From Lachnospiraceae bacterium UBA3310 (lineage in GTDB: Bacteria; Bacillota; Clostridia; Lachnospirales; Lachnospiraceae), in the NCBI GenBank assembly GCA_002361355.1, contig DESQ01000003.1, forward strand, positions 1 through 42,500: a stretch of 42,500 bases of DNA, read 5' to 3'. How positions within the stretch are numbered: the first letter of the stretch is position 1; each line of letters starts with the position of its first letter. The notes beneath the pieces are model-generated. The model worked only from the letters and a program-made list of their open reading frames with translations, searched no databases and was not told the DNA's origin. The position numbers and the translations under genes were made by a program. Positions 25,581-32,699 of this stretch are shown piece by piece.

Positions 25581-25583
25581 GGT

Positions 25584-25700
25584 TTAACCTATGTACTTGT
25601 CGATAATGATAAGTATTATGCCTATGATTAAGTCTATCAGTGCGTTGACCGTCAAATCTTGCCACTTGATAGGCTTTTTCTTTTGTTTCTTCTTACCCAT
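25584..25700 (-). CDS. 38-residue small membrane protein
   Basis: Frame MGKKKQKKKPIKWQDLTVNA followed by a hydrophobic segment (LIDLIIGIILIIIDKYIG). It has a Lys-rich head and one membrane helix, similar in build to phage small membrane peptides and type I toxins, but I do not recognise a specific family. AGGAA precedes the ATG closely. It is the first gene after the consensus promoter at 25764-25792. Confidence 0.5.
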   Translation of the reverse strand: MGKKKQKKKPIKWQDLTVNALIDLIIGIILIIIDKYIG

Positions 25701-25763
25701 TTCCTGCCGTTTCTCCTTTCCAGTGCTTTACACTTATTTTTCTTTTCTCCTTTCTATGCTTTA

Positions 25764-25792
25764 ATTATATACCAACTTTGGTATATTGTCAA
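25764..25792 (-). promoter_or_regulatory. Consensus promoter with palindromic operator in the spacer
   Basis: On the minus strand TTGACA (25787-25792), a 17-base spacer and TATAAT (25764-25769) make a perfect sigma-A promoter. An inverted repeat ATATACCAA-CT-TTGGTATAT (25767-25786) fills the spacer and overlaps the -10. A repressor bound there would block polymerase; the XRE protein encoded downstream is the obvious candidate. Confidence 0.85.
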
Positions 25793-25814
25793 TCAGATTT
25801 TAAGAAAATTATAG

Positions 25815-25854
25815 TAAAAAAATAAAGGGTATGCCGCCCATGAACGACATACCC
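25815..25854 (-). terminator. Terminator after the endolysin gene
   Basis: On the minus strand a 7-bp stem GGGTATG/CATACCC (25827-25854) is followed by TTTATTTTTTT. It lies just beyond the endolysin stop and separates the late genes from the repressor promoter. Confidence 0.8.
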
Positions 25855-25865
25855 CAGCAGATACA

Positions 25866-27341
25866 TTATAATCTTGTACAATAGTCCAGCGATACCCAGC
25901 CGTCCCTATTCTCTTCATACGCTTTCAGCAGCCCCCAACCTGCGGCGCTGCCCTCTCCGGCTTTTACCTCTACAATGGTAAATACTCCGATTCCTGTATA
26001 CTTCCCCGTCTTTGCAAAGTCCGTGCCTGCGCCCGTCCTTATTCTAAGATCGTCTATATCTACCTTTACCTTAAAGGGAACCTTTACCGCCTCTGTCTTT
26101 CCCTGCCCAGCGGTTCCGGCTGCCCCGGTTCCGGCGTACCTGTCGTAATACTCCTGCCCGTATGCTGCCCGGCGCTGCATGACTGCCCCGCTCTGGTCTG
26201 CGGGTTTTTCGTACCCGGTCAGCACTGCATCAGAGGCAGCCCGTACCGACGTTGCAGCCATAAGCGCGGAAATAACTCCCTTGTAGCCCTGTAATTCCTG
26301 CCACAAAAAGGCAAGCTGCATATTTAAGCTGCCGATCGACGCGCCCGCCGCTTTCGCGTAATCATACAGCGCCTGCTTGCGGCTGTAATACGTCCATTGT
26401 GCAAGCCCGTAGCCCGCGCTGTCCCTCACAAAATTTGTATAGCTGCCATTGTCTACGGCTACTGTATACTCTGTGTCAGTCATTCCCAGCTTTGTATTAT
26501 AGGAATTTTGCAGATTATCTGCTTTAAGCCCGCTCTCTGCAAAAAGGTTTCCCATAAGCCCGGCTGCTGCATAAGCATTTAAGCCTTTGCCTGTCAGAAA
26601 AGCCCAGATCATGCTTTCCGCGTCGCCTGCTGCCTGTGTCGGCTCATTTCCGGCAAACACACTGTAAACCGCTTTGCCGTCCCAGTCATATACATTATAG
26701 CCAGCAATGCAGGCTTTCTTTGCATTTTCCAGACTTTCAAAAGCGCCCAGCTGTCCGGCTGCATCTTCCCAGCGCTTACGCACCCTGTAAAGTTTCTTTC
26801 CCCCGCTCCCGGCAGATGCAGCGCCGCCGCTTATCAGCCTTTTAAACTCGTCCCATGTATGCGCCGTTGTATTATATACATACGGGTTAGGGCAGATTTT
26901 CCCGGTAACGTCGTAATGCCTTATGACATGATCGGCAGGCACGCCGTACTTATCCATTAAGTACCTTGTCAGCTCTGCCGCCGCCTCTACCGTCGCGTCC
27001 TCAAAATACCAGTCCTTATCTGTCGCGCCCTGGCTGGCGGTGTTCCTCTTCCTTACGCACAGCTCAATACCTATGCTGTTTGCGTTCCGGCACTCCCCAT
27101 GCTTATAACTCTTTGCGCCGCAGTGCCACGCTATGTTAGCATCTTCCACGCACTGCCAGATTTCCCCGTTGTGATCTACAAAGTAATGTGCGGACGCATT
27201 TCTATTGCCGCCTGCAAAATATTTGCAGTTTGCCTGCGCCCCGCTCAAACCTCCCACATAATGAATCACAATGTACTTGATACGGGAAACGCTGCCCGGA
27301 TTGAAATTGTACCCGCTTATCAGCCTGTTAATGTTCCTCAT
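25866..27341 (-). CDS. Two-catalytic-domain endolysin (amidase plus lysozyme-like)
   Basis: 491 residues that degrade host peptidoglycan at lysis. Residues about 20-165 are an N-acetylmuramoyl-L-alanine amidase (Amidase_2): YIVIHYVGG, HYFVDHNGEIWQ, GIELCVRKRN, VIRHYDVTGKICPNPY, with zinc-ligand His residues. A short SPOR-like region follows (LGAFESLENAKKACIAGYNV). Residues about 240-385 resemble the phage tail lysozyme domain (MIWAFLTGKGLNAYAAAGLM, GLAQWTYYSRKQALYDYA). The C-terminus (VDIDDLRIRTGAGTDFAKTG) is an SH3-like wall-binding domain. No signal peptide, so export depends on the holin gene just upstream. Confidence 0.92.
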   Translation of the reverse strand: MRNINRLISGYNFNPGSVSRIKYIVIHYVGGLSGAQANCKYFAGGNRNASAHYFVDHNGEIWQCVEDANIAWHCGAKSYKHGECRNANSIGIELCVRKRNTASQGATDKDWYFEDATVEAAAELTRYLMDKYGVPADHVIRHYDVTGKICPNPYVYNTTAHTWDEFKRLISGGAASAGSGGKKLYRVRKRWEDAAGQLGAFESLENAKKACIAGYNVYDWDGKAVYSVFAGNEPTQAAGDAESMIWAFLTGKGLNAYAAAGLMGNLFAESGLKADNLQNSYNTKLGMTDTEYTVAVDNGSYTNFVRDSAGYGLAQWTYYSRKQALYDYAKAAGASIGSLNMQLAFLWQELQGYKGVISALMAATSVRAASDAVLTGYEKPADQSGAVMQRRAAYGQEYYDRYAGTGAAGTAGQGKTEAVKVPFKVKVDIDDLRIRTGAGTDFAKTGKYTGIGVFTIVEVKAGEGSAAGWGLLKAYEENRDGWVSLDYCTRL

Positions 27342-27371
27342 GCCTTTTACTTCCTTTCTGCAATGAAATAA

Positions 27372-27395
27372 GCGCCTACGGTTTCCCGTAAGCGC
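27372..27395. repeat. GAAA-loop hairpin between holin and endolysin genes
   Basis: Ten-position stem with one mismatch around a loop reading GAAA on the minus strand, in the gap between the holin stop and endolysin start. No T-run follows. It has the same loop as hairpins at 25552 and 29945. Confidence 0.65.
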
Positions 27396-27428
27396 CCTTT
27401 GCCGCTTTTCCTGTCTGATCTCTTATTC

Positions 27429-27917
27429 TTATCTTTCCTGCTGCTTATGCCCCTCTACACTGCCCGTTGTGCTATTTCCGTCCAGTTCGTCCGTGTCCGG
27501 CAACTCGTCCGTATACTTGGAAAGAAAGCCCCGCACACTCGCCCATACCTTTTTTACGGGCAGCCCGCACAATGCCATATTCTTAAAAATGCTTGTGATC
27601 TCATAGGCTATGTAAAGCAGGCTGAAAAACTCCGCTACGCCAACTGTCTTAAGCCCCAGATAGCCCCGCGCCGTTTCCGGGATAAACCCGATCAGATTGA
27701 TCTTGATAAGCATGTCGATTGCCAGCATGAATACAAGGGAAATCAGCATTGCCACTTTCCGTATTGCGCCGTCAATCCCTGCGCAGCTGTTGAACTTCTT
27801 TTCTTTTACTGCCCGCAGCACCCCGAAAACAGTATCAAATACAATCGCCAGTATTACCAGCTCAATCACCTTATTGTGTGCCGCCGCGTCGATAAACTCC
27901 ATTATTTTCATTTCCAT
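27429..27917 (-). CDS. Phage holin (toxin-secretion/phage lysis holin family)
   Basis: 162 residues with several hydrophobic segments: VIELVILAIVFDTVFGVLRA near the N-terminus, VAMLISLVFMLAIDMLIKI, and AEFFSLLYIAYEITSIF. The arrangement VFDTVFGVLRAVKEKKFNS is typical of the holin_4 (phi-Cp-type) family, and the charged C-terminal tail fits. It permeabilises the membrane so that the endolysin reaches the wall. Its start overlaps the end of the 82-residue coiled-coil ORF by 10 bases. Confidence 0.88.
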   Translation of the reverse strand: MEMKIMEFIDAAAHNKVIELVILAIVFDTVFGVLRAVKEKKFNSCAGIDGAIRKVAMLISLVFMLAIDMLIKINLIGFIPETARGYLGLKTVGVAEFFSLLYIAYEITSIFKNMALCGLPVKKVWASVRGFLSKYTDELPDTDELDGNSTTGSVEGHKQQER

Positions 27918-28156
27918 AAATCCTGCCTTTCTGCTTTCTGCAAATTTAATGCCCGCTCTTTCAGTTCTAAACCGTCATACTTTGCCACATTTTCCCAGTT
28001 TTCCAGAGTGATTATTAAATCTGCAATAAGCCTGCTTTGCCGTTTAATAATTTCCTGCTGCTTTCGCTGTGCTATAGCTGCATTTGCAATGAATCTGCTT
28101 TGCTCTTCAATGGTTTCATGCTGCTCTTGCACCACTTTTAATAAATCATTACTCAT
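27908..28156 (-). CDS. 82-residue helical protein between the retroelement RT and holin
   Basis: Charged, Gln-rich helix (LKVVQEQHETIEEQSRFIAN, RKQQEIIKRQSRLIADLII) with coiled-coil character and no clear membrane segment. It starts inside the RT stop codon (ATGA overlap) and overlaps the holin start, so it is coupled to both. Position suggests an XhlA-like lysis accessory or a retroelement accessory; the sequence does not decide. Confidence 0.7.
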   Translation of the reverse strand: MSNDLLKVVQEQHETIEEQSRFIANAAIAQRKQQEIIKRQSRLIADLIITLENWENVAKYDGLELKERALNLQKAERQDLWK

Positions 28157-29247
28157 GTACTCACTCCTGCGCCTGCTGGCTGCGTTGCCTGCGCCCTCTC
28201 CTGCGCATCAGCCGCCATTTTTATTATTTTCTTTCGTAAGTGGCAGCTGTCGGCGTGTCCTGCGTGTCCCGTCCAGCTTGCAATACTCTTTTGTAGATTT
28301 TCCCTTGTGATCTCGCCCCTTTCGTACTTCTTGATTGTCCGCTTGATACGTTTAATGCTGTCTGGTCTTACTTTCCTGTGCGTCGCCCTGTGCTTATAAC
28401 CCACAAAGTCTATGCCGTTCTTTACGCATAAAATGGCAGTCTTTGGGTTCAGCTCTAAAATAAGCTCTTCCCTTAAGAATCTTTCAATATCAGCCAGCCA
28501 GCGCCGCAGCTCTTCCTTATCCGGGCTTAATATAATAAAGTCGTCCATGTAGCGCATATACATACCCGCGCCCAGCGTATGCTTTATGTACTGGTCTAGC
28601 TTATTGAGATAGATATTTGCGAATAGCTGGCTTGTAAGGTTCCCTACTGGTATGCCTGTACCGTCCGGCATCTGCCCGTTATGGTCTATGATCTTGTCGA
28701 TCAGTGCCAGCGTCCCTGCGTCCTTTATTACTTTCCGTATCTCTGCCTTAAGCACATCATGGTTAATGCTCTGAAAATAGTGGTGTATGTCCGCTTTGAT
28801 CGCATATAGCGGCGTGTCCGGGTGGAATCTCTGCCACTCATAAAGCCAGCTTTTCAGCGTGTCAGACGCGGCGTGCATACCTTTATTTTTCCGGCAGGCG
28901 TAAGAGTGGAAAATAAAACGCTTTTCAAAAATCGGTTCCAGCACGTTGTTAATGGCGTGCTGTACTACCCTGTCATAAAACGGCAGCGCCATGATCTGCC
29001 GCTCTTTCGGTTCATATACCTTAAAATATCGGTACTCGCTCGGCTCATAGGAAAGCCCCAGAATTTCATTTCGTACCCGCTCTAAATTTTCCTCTTTGTC
29101 TTTGGTAAATGTTAAAACGTCCTTGCGGTACCGCTTGCACTTCCGGGCTTTATTGTATGCTTTCTGCACACTCCCGTAGTCAGCCATAGCCTCTACAAGC
29201 GTAAGCCGCCTGCCGTTTTTGTCCGCGATATGCCCTATCCGTTTCAT
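28153..29247 (-). CDS. Reverse transcriptase of a diversity-generating retroelement
   Basis: 364 residues. RT motifs in order: RQIMALPFYDRVVQHAIN, then IKADIHHYFQSIN with catalytic Asp153, GIPVGNLTSQLFANIYLN (the GxxxSQ form used by DGR enzymes in place of the group II intron PQG), and MRYMDDFIIL with Asp235/Asp236. The C-terminal thumb (FVGYKHRATHRKVRPDSIKR) matches the DGR class; there is no maturase or endonuclease domain. It would copy the TR RNA with adenine-specific errors, with Avd. It lies downstream of TR on the same strand, and its stop overlaps the next ORF, so it joins the lysis operon. Confidence 0.95.
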   Translation of the reverse strand: MKRIGHIADKNGRRLTLVEAMADYGSVQKAYNKARKCKRYRKDVLTFTKDKEENLERVRNEILGLSYEPSEYRYFKVYEPKERQIMALPFYDRVVQHAINNVLEPIFEKRFIFHSYACRKNKGMHAASDTLKSWLYEWQRFHPDTPLYAIKADIHHYFQSINHDVLKAEIRKVIKDAGTLALIDKIIDHNGQMPDGTGIPVGNLTSQLFANIYLNKLDQYIKHTLGAGMYMRYMDDFIILSPDKEELRRWLADIERFLREELILELNPKTAILCVKNGIDFVGYKHRATHRKVRPDSIKRIKRTIKKYERGEITRENLQKSIASWTGHAGHADSCHLRKKIIKMAADAQERAQATQPAGAGVST

Positions 29248-29412
29248 GTAAAAAGCTCCTGCCTTTCGCCTTAAGCTACTAACCAGCAGCCCTGCTTTTT
29301 CTCTTTGCCTTGCGGCGGGACAGCCCCTCTGATTCTGGAATATTAAGCACTCTTAATATTCAAACCCTTGCTAGTGTTCCTTAGATACGCTAAGCCTGTA
29401 ATGCTTTCACCA
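29248..29412 (-). ncRNA. Spacer between TR and RT, likely 3' part of the template RNA
   Basis: 165 non-coding bases. A perfect 10-bp hairpin with a CACT loop lies at 29338-29361 (GAATATTAAG/CTTAATATTC) and a smaller CTTAG/CTAAG hairpin at about 29382-29396. In BPP-1 the segment downstream of TR is a structured, essential part of the template RNA; the same role is inferred here. Confidence 0.55.
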
Positions 29413-29538
29413 AATCACACGCCCCGCGCACGCCGATATTCGTGTTCACGTTCCACGGGTAATTGTTGCAATTCACGGCACGCGCGCCCGCGTTCACGCC
29501 ATTGTTCCAATTGCCGCCCGCGATCAGCGCCGCCAGAG
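29413..29538 (-). repeat. DGR template repeat (TR)
   Basis: Non-coding 126-bp copy of the VR. If read in the VR frame it is rich in AAC/AAT codons, for example GG-N-W-N-N-G-V-N, the usual design that allows wide diversity while avoiding stop codons. It has 25 adenines on the minus (RNA) strand. A further short block (TATTAC) upstream still resembles the VR flank after a one-codon gap. Confidence 0.95.
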
Positions 29539-29570
29539 GGCTGTAATAAGCGGCTGCCCCATATGAAAAG

Positions 29571-29927
29571 CTACTTTGCAGCCTTTACCTCTTCTATGAT
29601 CTCCCCCAGCATAACGCCCAGCTCCGTAAGTTTCCTGCCGCACTCCCCGTAATGCTGCTTATTCATTGCGCTGTATTTCAGATCATTTGCCAGCCGCAGC
29701 AGCTCCTTACTCTGCTGCAATGCCACATCTGCCGCGTACAAGTGGCTTTTCGTTGCCGTTTTCTGCCACTTTGTAACGTCTTGCAGCATTTCCAGCACGG
29801 CGTTTCTGGTTGCCGTCTGCAAGCTGAATTTTTCATATTTTGGGTACTTGCTTAGCAGGGGATATATGTACAGCAGGAAATCATATATTTTCTGGTGTAG
29901 TATGTCGCCTTTATCTCTTATTGACAT
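29571..29927 (-). CDS. avd: DGR accessory protein Avd
   Basis: 118-residue four-helix-bundle protein. The pattern KIYDFLLYIYPLLSKYPKYEKF, ATRNAVLEMLQDVTKW, LLRLANDLKYSAMNKQHYGEC and LTELGVMLGEIIEEVK follows the Avd family, with many basic and aromatic residues. In BPP-1, Avd forms a pentamer that binds the RT and template RNA and is required for mutagenic cDNA synthesis. It sits between the variable protein gene and TR, 32 bases from TR, as expected. Confidence 0.9.
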   Translation of the reverse strand: MSIRDKGDILHQKIYDFLLYIYPLLSKYPKYEKFSLQTATRNAVLEMLQDVTKWQKTATKSHLYAADVALQQSKELLRLANDLKYSAMNKQHYGECGRKLTELGVMLGEIIEEVKAAK

Positions 29928-29944
29928 TTTTTATCCGTCCCCCT

Positions 29945-29973
29945 GTAGCGGCTGGGCTTTCGCCCGCCTCTAC
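29945..29973 (-). promoter_or_regulatory. GAAA-loop hairpin directly downstream of VR
   Basis: On the minus strand GTAG-A-GGC-GGGC, loop GAAA, GCCC-A-GCC-G-CTAC: eleven pairs with one bulge and one mismatch. It begins within the variable-protein stop codon region, 4 bases after VR ends. BPP-1 needs a hairpin/cruciform with a GAAA loop just after its VR for target recognition. TR has none. Confidence 0.75.
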
Positions 29974-31112
29974 ATAGAATCACACGCCCCGCGCACGCCG
30001 AGAAGCGTGTTCACGTTCCACGGGTAATCGATGCAACTCACGGCACGCGCGCCCGCGCTCACGCCACTGCGCCAATCGCCGCCCGCGATCAGCGCCGCCA
30101 GAGAATACGCGTAATACTGGTAAATGTTTCCTACGTCGTACTTTGTGGCATTGTCCCTTAAAGGGCTTTTCTTATCCCAGCCCCACGCCGCCGTAGGGTG
30201 GTAGTCTGCATTTGTGGCGTGTTCTGCCCGCGTAATCAGATCGTTAAGCCATTCCCAGACGCGCCCCACGGCATCAACACAGCCCACGGCAGAAACAGCA
30301 TTTACCACGCTGCCCGTAGTCCCCCTGCCCGTGTTCGTCGTCGCCGTCCATGCGTTTGTATTTGCCCCGTCAAGCCCCTGCGGGCTGCCGAAAGCATAAG
30401 CGCAAAATTCGCTGTAGTCCGGCATACGCTTACCGCTTTTCATAAGCCTTTCCGTGAACGTGTACCAGTTCATGCCCTCCGTGCCTGTCATTGGCGCACA
30501 ATTATATTCCGACTTCAAGCCCTGTGCGCCGTCGTCAGAATTAAGGTAAATGTCTACCCATGTGCCGCCGCCCAGATATACCATACCCTCCGGGCTGCAT
30601 TTCGGGCGGTGTCCCAGCGTCCATACGCTGCGCGGCACAATCCCGTTGCTTACCGCGCTTTCCCAGCCCGTACCGAAAACAGCGCCGCTGCTGTTCACGG
30701 GCTGCAAATTGTCATTGATCTTACGGCAGCGCCCGTAATGAAAGCCGCCGATCTTGCGGCTGTTGCTGGCGTTCCACCCGCTCGGATATGTAGAGTTAAG
30801 GGAAATAATATACTGCTCGTCCTGTGCGTCCTGCCTGCTGTCGCAGATATAAACGTAATAGTCGCAGCCTACGGAAAACGCCGCGCCTACGTCCAGATTA
30901 GAGGCATTAAGTACCGTGTTCCCCGTCTGGAAGATACCAGCGCCGCCCACGGCAATTACGCAGCCCTCTATTACGGTGATCTCATTCGCTCCGCTTGCGT
31001 ATAAATACTGGCTCGTCGGCGCTACAATGTCGCTGATCGTCGCCAGCTTGTTTACATTCAAAAGCGCCCTGCGGTCTGTTTTTGTCACATCATCAACAAA
31101 TATTCTACTCAT
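29970..31112 (-). CDS. DGR variable protein, C-type lectin / FGE-sulfatase fold tail-tip protein
   Basis: 380 residues. The N-terminal region (MSRIFVDDVTKTDRRALLNV, then ATISDIVAPTSQYLYASG) is a phage trimerisation/attachment-type domain as in Mtd-like proteins. The C-terminal half has FGE/SUMF1-type C-lectin markers: GMNWYTFTERLM, GRVWEWLNDLITRAE, then the variable tip IAGGDWRSGVSAGARAVSC and PWNVNTLLGVRGACDSM. The VR covers residues about 337-379. The fold tolerates surface substitutions, so this protein is the likely receptor-binding adhesin. Its ATG overlaps the stop of the preceding ORF. Confidence 0.92.
   Translation of the reverse strand: MSRIFVDDVTKTDRRALLNVNKLATISDIVAPTSQYLYASGANEITVIEGCVIAVGGAGIFQTGNTVLNASNLDVGAAFSVGCDYYVYICDSRQDAQDEQYIISLNSTYPSGWNASNSRKIGGFHYGRCRKINDNLQPVNSSGAVFGTGWESAVSNGIVPRSVWTLGHRPKCSPEGMVYLGGGTWVDIYLNSDDGAQGLKSEYNCAPMTGTEGMNWYTFTERLMKSGKRMPDYSEFCAYAFGSPQGLDGANTNAWTATTNTGRGTTGSVVNAVSAVGCVDAVGRVWEWLNDLITRAEHATNADYHPTAAWGWDKKSPLRDNATKYDVGNIYQYYAYSLAALIAGGDWRSGVSAGARAVSCIDYPWNVNTLLGVRGACDSM
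29978..30103 (-). repeat. DGR variable repeat (VR)
   Basis: 126 bp aligning without gaps to TR (constant offset 565). There are 11 differences, all at minus-strand adenines of TR and none at the other 101 positions. Changes include AAT to GAT, AAC to CGC, AAC to ATC and AAT to CTT. The 3' end GGGGCGTGTGATT is identical to TR, suiting an initiation-of-mutagenic-homing site. Confidence 0.97.
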
Positions 31113-31542
31113 ACTGTTTTAACACTCCTTTCAGCGCTGTAATGTCGTCTGCGGTCATTCCTGCCACTGCTGCCGCCTTTTCCAGCCCTATAGCCGTATT
31201 ATCTGCGGTAATTCCCTTTGACAGTGTTAATACCGTCCTGTCGTTGCCCGTCTCGCCCGCTGCTGCCGCCTCGTCCGTCTGGGTGTGCGTTACCGCCGTG
31301 ACCGTCCCGGAAATGCCGCCAGCCGCAAAAGCCATGCCCGGCGCTGCCTCGTCGCAGTAATATACTGTCACTGCTTTCTTTTCCTCTGCCACCGATACAA
31401 TAGCGCACTGTATGTAGCGCTGCTTTTCCAGACTTTCAATTTTTGCCAGCAGATCAGCCGCCGCCAGCTCCCCGGCTGCCACCATAGCAAGGCAGTTGTA
31501 GTAATCGTCTTTTGTCTTTAATGTTTTGGGAAATCCTTTCAT
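31105..31542 (-). CDS. Small tail-associated protein, unknown
   Basis: 145 residues beginning MKGFPKTLKTKDDYYNCLAM, a start pattern common to short proteins that follow tail-fibre genes in Firmicute siphophages. A middle Ala/Thr/Gly-rich beta region (VTVYYCDEAAPGMAFAAGG) is followed by a C-terminal helix (GMTADDITALKGVLKQYE). It overlaps the variable-protein start by 8 bases. It may be a chaperone or a connector for the fibre; not known. Confidence 0.7.
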   Translation of the reverse strand: MKGFPKTLKTKDDYYNCLAMVAAGELAAADLLAKIESLEKQRYIQCAIVSVAEEKKAVTVYYCDEAAPGMAFAAGGISGTVTAVTHTQTDEAAAAGETGNDRTVLTLSKGITADNTAIGLEKAAAVAGMTADDITALKGVLKQYE

Positions 31543-31557
31543 AATCTGCCCCTTTCC

Positions 31558-32694
31558 TTAAAATGTATTTGCAAGATAGGAATTGCCGATATATGCAATT
31601 CCCAATACTGCCGTTTCCTCTGTTCTTTCGTAATGCTGGCACATGTAGGCAGCGCCCAGATAGCACAAGCCCAAAACGGCATCATGCTTATAATTGATAT
31701 TCCAGCCGTTTTCAATCAGCGTAACCCGCCTGTCAAGCTCTGCCAGCGTCTCTGCCGTCGCCGTGCTGCCCGCCTCTGCCTGCTGCCGCAGCTGTTCTAC
31801 TGCGTCTGTCAGCCCGTCTATTTGCAGTTGCAGGCTGCCTGCAATGTCCCCGCCCAGCTTTTCCTTAATGTCCTCAAACCATGCGTTAAACTCGCTTTCT
31901 GCCTCTGTCTGGAAAAGCGTAATTTTCGCCATGAAAGCCGTGTATGCTTTCAATAGCTCCGCGTCCCAGCCGTCAAGCGTGCTTTCAAAAGAATTGTACC
32001 GCTCGCTAAACTGGTTTTCGTACTGGTTAAACAGGCTTTCTGTCATGGTTATGTAATTTTCATAAATGCCCGCGATCTCACTTAAATACTTTTCCATGTC
32101 CTGCTTATATATGCTGAACTCGTCCAGCACTGCCTGGCTGTAGGTTTTGAAAAAGTCATTAAACTGTTTCGTCAGTACGCTTGCGTCGATCTCTTCTATT
32201 GTGCCTTTCACAATGCCGCACAAGGCACTGTTAAAGCGCTGGTCTGTAATATCCTTTGTCTGAATCTTTGTTACGCCTTTCCCCACATAAATATCAGCTA
32301 TGGCAAGCTCCCATATTTCCGTATTCCGGGTTAAGGCTGCTGCTGTAGGCTTTGCAGACGGCACGCCCTTTAAGACAGTTAAATACATGTCCCTCTGCGT
32401 CAAGTCCCAGCGGATAATTACCCGGTCTATGCGGTTAAGCGCCCCCTCTGCGGTGCTTAGCGTGATACCCATGCTTACAGGGTTTCTGAAAGCATAACCG
32501 TTGATAAACGCATACCCGGCATTTACCCTGATCTCCATTTTGTCATAGGCTATAACCTGTAGCCCGTCGCTGGGTTTCGGGAAAACGCCGTTTGCTATGA
32601 ACGTGGCAAAATACCACGCCCAGTCCTCGGCTTTATATACCCTGTCGTATTCTTCATCTACCAGAATGGCATTGAACGGCAAACAATCAGCCAT
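31558..32694 (-). CDS. Tail fibre / upper baseplate-type protein
   Basis: 378 residues. The N-terminus (ILVDEEYDRVYKAEDWAWYF, DGLQVIAYDKMEIRVNAGYA) is a phage structural domain seen at the adsorption apparatus. The centre (FKTYSQAVLDEFSIYKQDME onwards, DGLTDAVEQLRQQAEAGST) is a long coiled coil. The C-terminus carries two short repeated segments, DAVLGLCYLGAAYMCQHY and TAVLGIAYIGNSYLANTF, likely oligomeric. Located between the Gp37-like protein and the variable protein, it probably carries or positions the adhesin. Confidence 0.8.
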   Translation of the reverse strand: MADCLPFNAILVDEEYDRVYKAEDWAWYFATFIANGVFPKPSDGLQVIAYDKMEIRVNAGYAFINGYAFRNPVSMGITLSTAEGALNRIDRVIIRWDLTQRDMYLTVLKGVPSAKPTAAALTRNTEIWELAIADIYVGKGVTKIQTKDITDQRFNSALCGIVKGTIEEIDASVLTKQFNDFFKTYSQAVLDEFSIYKQDMEKYLSEIAGIYENYITMTESLFNQYENQFSERYNSFESTLDGWDAELLKAYTAFMAKITLFQTEAESEFNAWFEDIKEKLGGDIAGSLQLQIDGLTDAVEQLRQQAEAGSTATAETLAELDRRVTLIENGWNINYKHDAVLGLCYLGAAYMCQHYERTEETAVLGIAYIGNSYLANTF

Positions 32695-32699
32695 GCTTT

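Larger units (their letters stand above)
28153..31112 (-). mobile_element. Complete diversity-generating retroelement (DGR) cassette
   Basis: In minus-strand order: variable protein with VR at its 3' end, GAAA-loop hairpin, avd, TR, structured spacer, RT. This is the arrangement of the Bordetella phage BPP-1 DGR. All known required parts are present and intact. See the separate entries for TR and VR alignment. Confidence 0.95.
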
